This document shows positions 63,389-64,000 of a DNA stretch of 64,000 bases, piece by piece. A program made the position numbers and the translations under genes. Source of the stretch: Variovorax paradoxus (lineage in GTDB: Bacteria > Pseudomonadota > Gammaproteobacteria > Burkholderiales > Burkholderiaceae_C); assembly GCF_018614915.1 (NCBI RefSeq), contig NZ_JAGGNU010000033.1, positions 1 to 64,000 on the forward strand. Direction: 5' to 3'. The notes below the pieces were generated by a model. That model did no database searches and was not told the DNA's origin. It saw only the letters and a program-made list of their open reading frames with translations. Within the stretch, counting starts at the first letter, position 1. Every line of letters begins with the position of its first letter.

Positions 63389-64000
63389 TCATCTGCTCAC
63401 CCAGGGAAGCGAGGGGTCGTTGCCATCCGCAGGACGTGCAAGCATCGCCAGTTCCGCATTCATGCGCCACTCCAGCAGGTCCTCTCTGACGCTCGCCAAC
63501 TCCCCGGGATCGACGTCGCGCAGTGCGGCAAGCTCCTTCGGGTCCTTGTCGAGATCGAACACCTCGATCGGATCGCGCTCGAAGCTGTAGACGTACTTTC
63601 TCTGGCCGCGCCGTGCGCTCAGGAACGACCAGTCGATGCTGCTCGAGTAATAGAGCCGGCGCTCCGGATCGACCGCATGAAGAAGCGACTCTCCGGGCAG
63701 CTGCGCGCCGTCGATGCGAAGGCCGAGCAGCTCGACGACCGTCGGAAGAATGTCGATCTGCTGCCGGGGACCGCGCACGATGCCCGGCGCCAGCATGCCC
63801 GGCGCATAGATCAGCGCCGGAACGTGCAGGCCTTCCTGGTAGACGGCGTTGTGGATCTGCTTTGCGCCGTGTTCGTCGAACATCTGTCCATGATCGCCGA
63901 CGAACACGAACACCGTGTCGTCCAGCACGCCCAGGCGGCCATAGCCTTCCATGAGCTTCGCAAGCACGCCATCGATGTACCGCAGGCAGTTGTAGTAGGA
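63389..64000 (-). CDS. Sulfatase-family protein, C-terminal part (cut by window edge)
   Basis: The visible 203 residues are the C-terminal half of an alkaline-phosphatase-superfamily sulfatase: YYNCLRYIDGVLAKLMEGYG, the metal motif VFVGDHGQMFDEHG, IHNAVYQEGLHVPALIYAPG, and VFDLDKDPKEL near the end. The N-terminal CxPxR or equivalent nucleophile lies outside the window, so sulfatase, phosphonate-ester hydrolase and phosphoethanolamine-transferase-like roles stay open. The frame is open to base 64000. It precedes the SUMF1-family lipoprotein gene in transcription. Confidence 0.85.
   Translation of the reverse strand, partial: SYYNCLRYIDGVLAKLMEGYGRLGVLDDTVFVFVGDHGQMFDEHGAKQIHNAVYQEGLHVPALIYAPGMLAPGIVRGPRQQIDILPTVVELLGLRIDGAQLPGESLLHAVDPERRLYYSSSIDWSFLSARRGQRKYVYSFERDPIEVFDLDKDPKELAALRDVDPGELASVREDLLEWRMNAELAMLARPADGNDPSLPWVSR

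Overview
The window is high-G+C DNA (roughly two thirds G+C by eye) with dense genes, short leader regions and GGAG-type ribosome sites. The gene content points to a betaproteobacterium of the Burkholderiales, most likely Comamonadaceae and Variovorax-like: a gcl-hyi-glxR glyoxylate module, a large MaeB, a split transketolase with a TRAP transporter, THI5/NMT1-type ABC uptake, alcaligin-like siderophore genes and GcvA-type LysR regulators. This placement is inference from gene families. No tRNA, rRNA, CRISPR array, intact insertion sequence or prophage was seen.

Left part (1-20400). A tandem H-NS-type DNA-binding protein and a GIY-YIG protein precede a large adenylate cyclase/ATPase regulator. 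Next is a six-gene leftward operon (SDR, dctP, dctQ, dctM, transketolase N and C halves) diverging from a LysR gene, which looks like uptake and catabolism of a polyol or sugar acid of unknown identity. A degraded stretch (11221-12151) holds the tail of a drug-efflux MFS gene. Then come two proteins with cyclic-nucleotide-binding domains (a patatin-like lipase and an acyltransferase-like protein), a phospholipase-D-family lipoprotein, a frameshifted adenylate cyclase, and dctA coupled to a GntR regulator with two candidate operators upstream.

Middle (20400-39100). An AI-2E-type permease and a small exported protein plus carotenoid-cleavage oxygenase pair lead into a leftward iron cluster. In transcription order this is FecI-type sigma, FecR, a TonB receptor with a signalling STN domain, N-hydroxylase, MFS exporter, acetyltransferase, NIS synthetase, FhuF-like reductase and Rieske oxygenase. 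The biosynthetic set matches the alcaligin gene set of Bordetella, but here it sits behind an ECF sigma/anti-sigma pair. A Fur box lies at the sigma gene, and two copies of one promoter-like motif precede fecR and the receptor gene. A copper radical oxidase with five Cys-pair repeats joined by Ala-Pro linkers and a JmjC/cupin-8 protein follow.

Right part (39100-64000). A LysR regulator diverges from gcl-hyi-glxR, followed by maeB, an ABC uptake operon ending in a nucleoside-deaminase-family gene, an EthD-like protein, a Crp-family regulator, a second phospholipase-D lipoprotein, a second large cyclase/ATPase/TPR regulator and an OsmC protein. A second solute-binding protein plus deaminase pair diverges from a Rieske oxygenase-SDR pair across a promoter region with matching inverted elements on both sides. 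The window ends with slyX, a P-loop kinase, an alpha/beta hydrolase, an isolated ureD, a SUMF1-family lipoprotein without the usual cysteines, and the 3' part of a sulfatase-like gene cut by the window edge.
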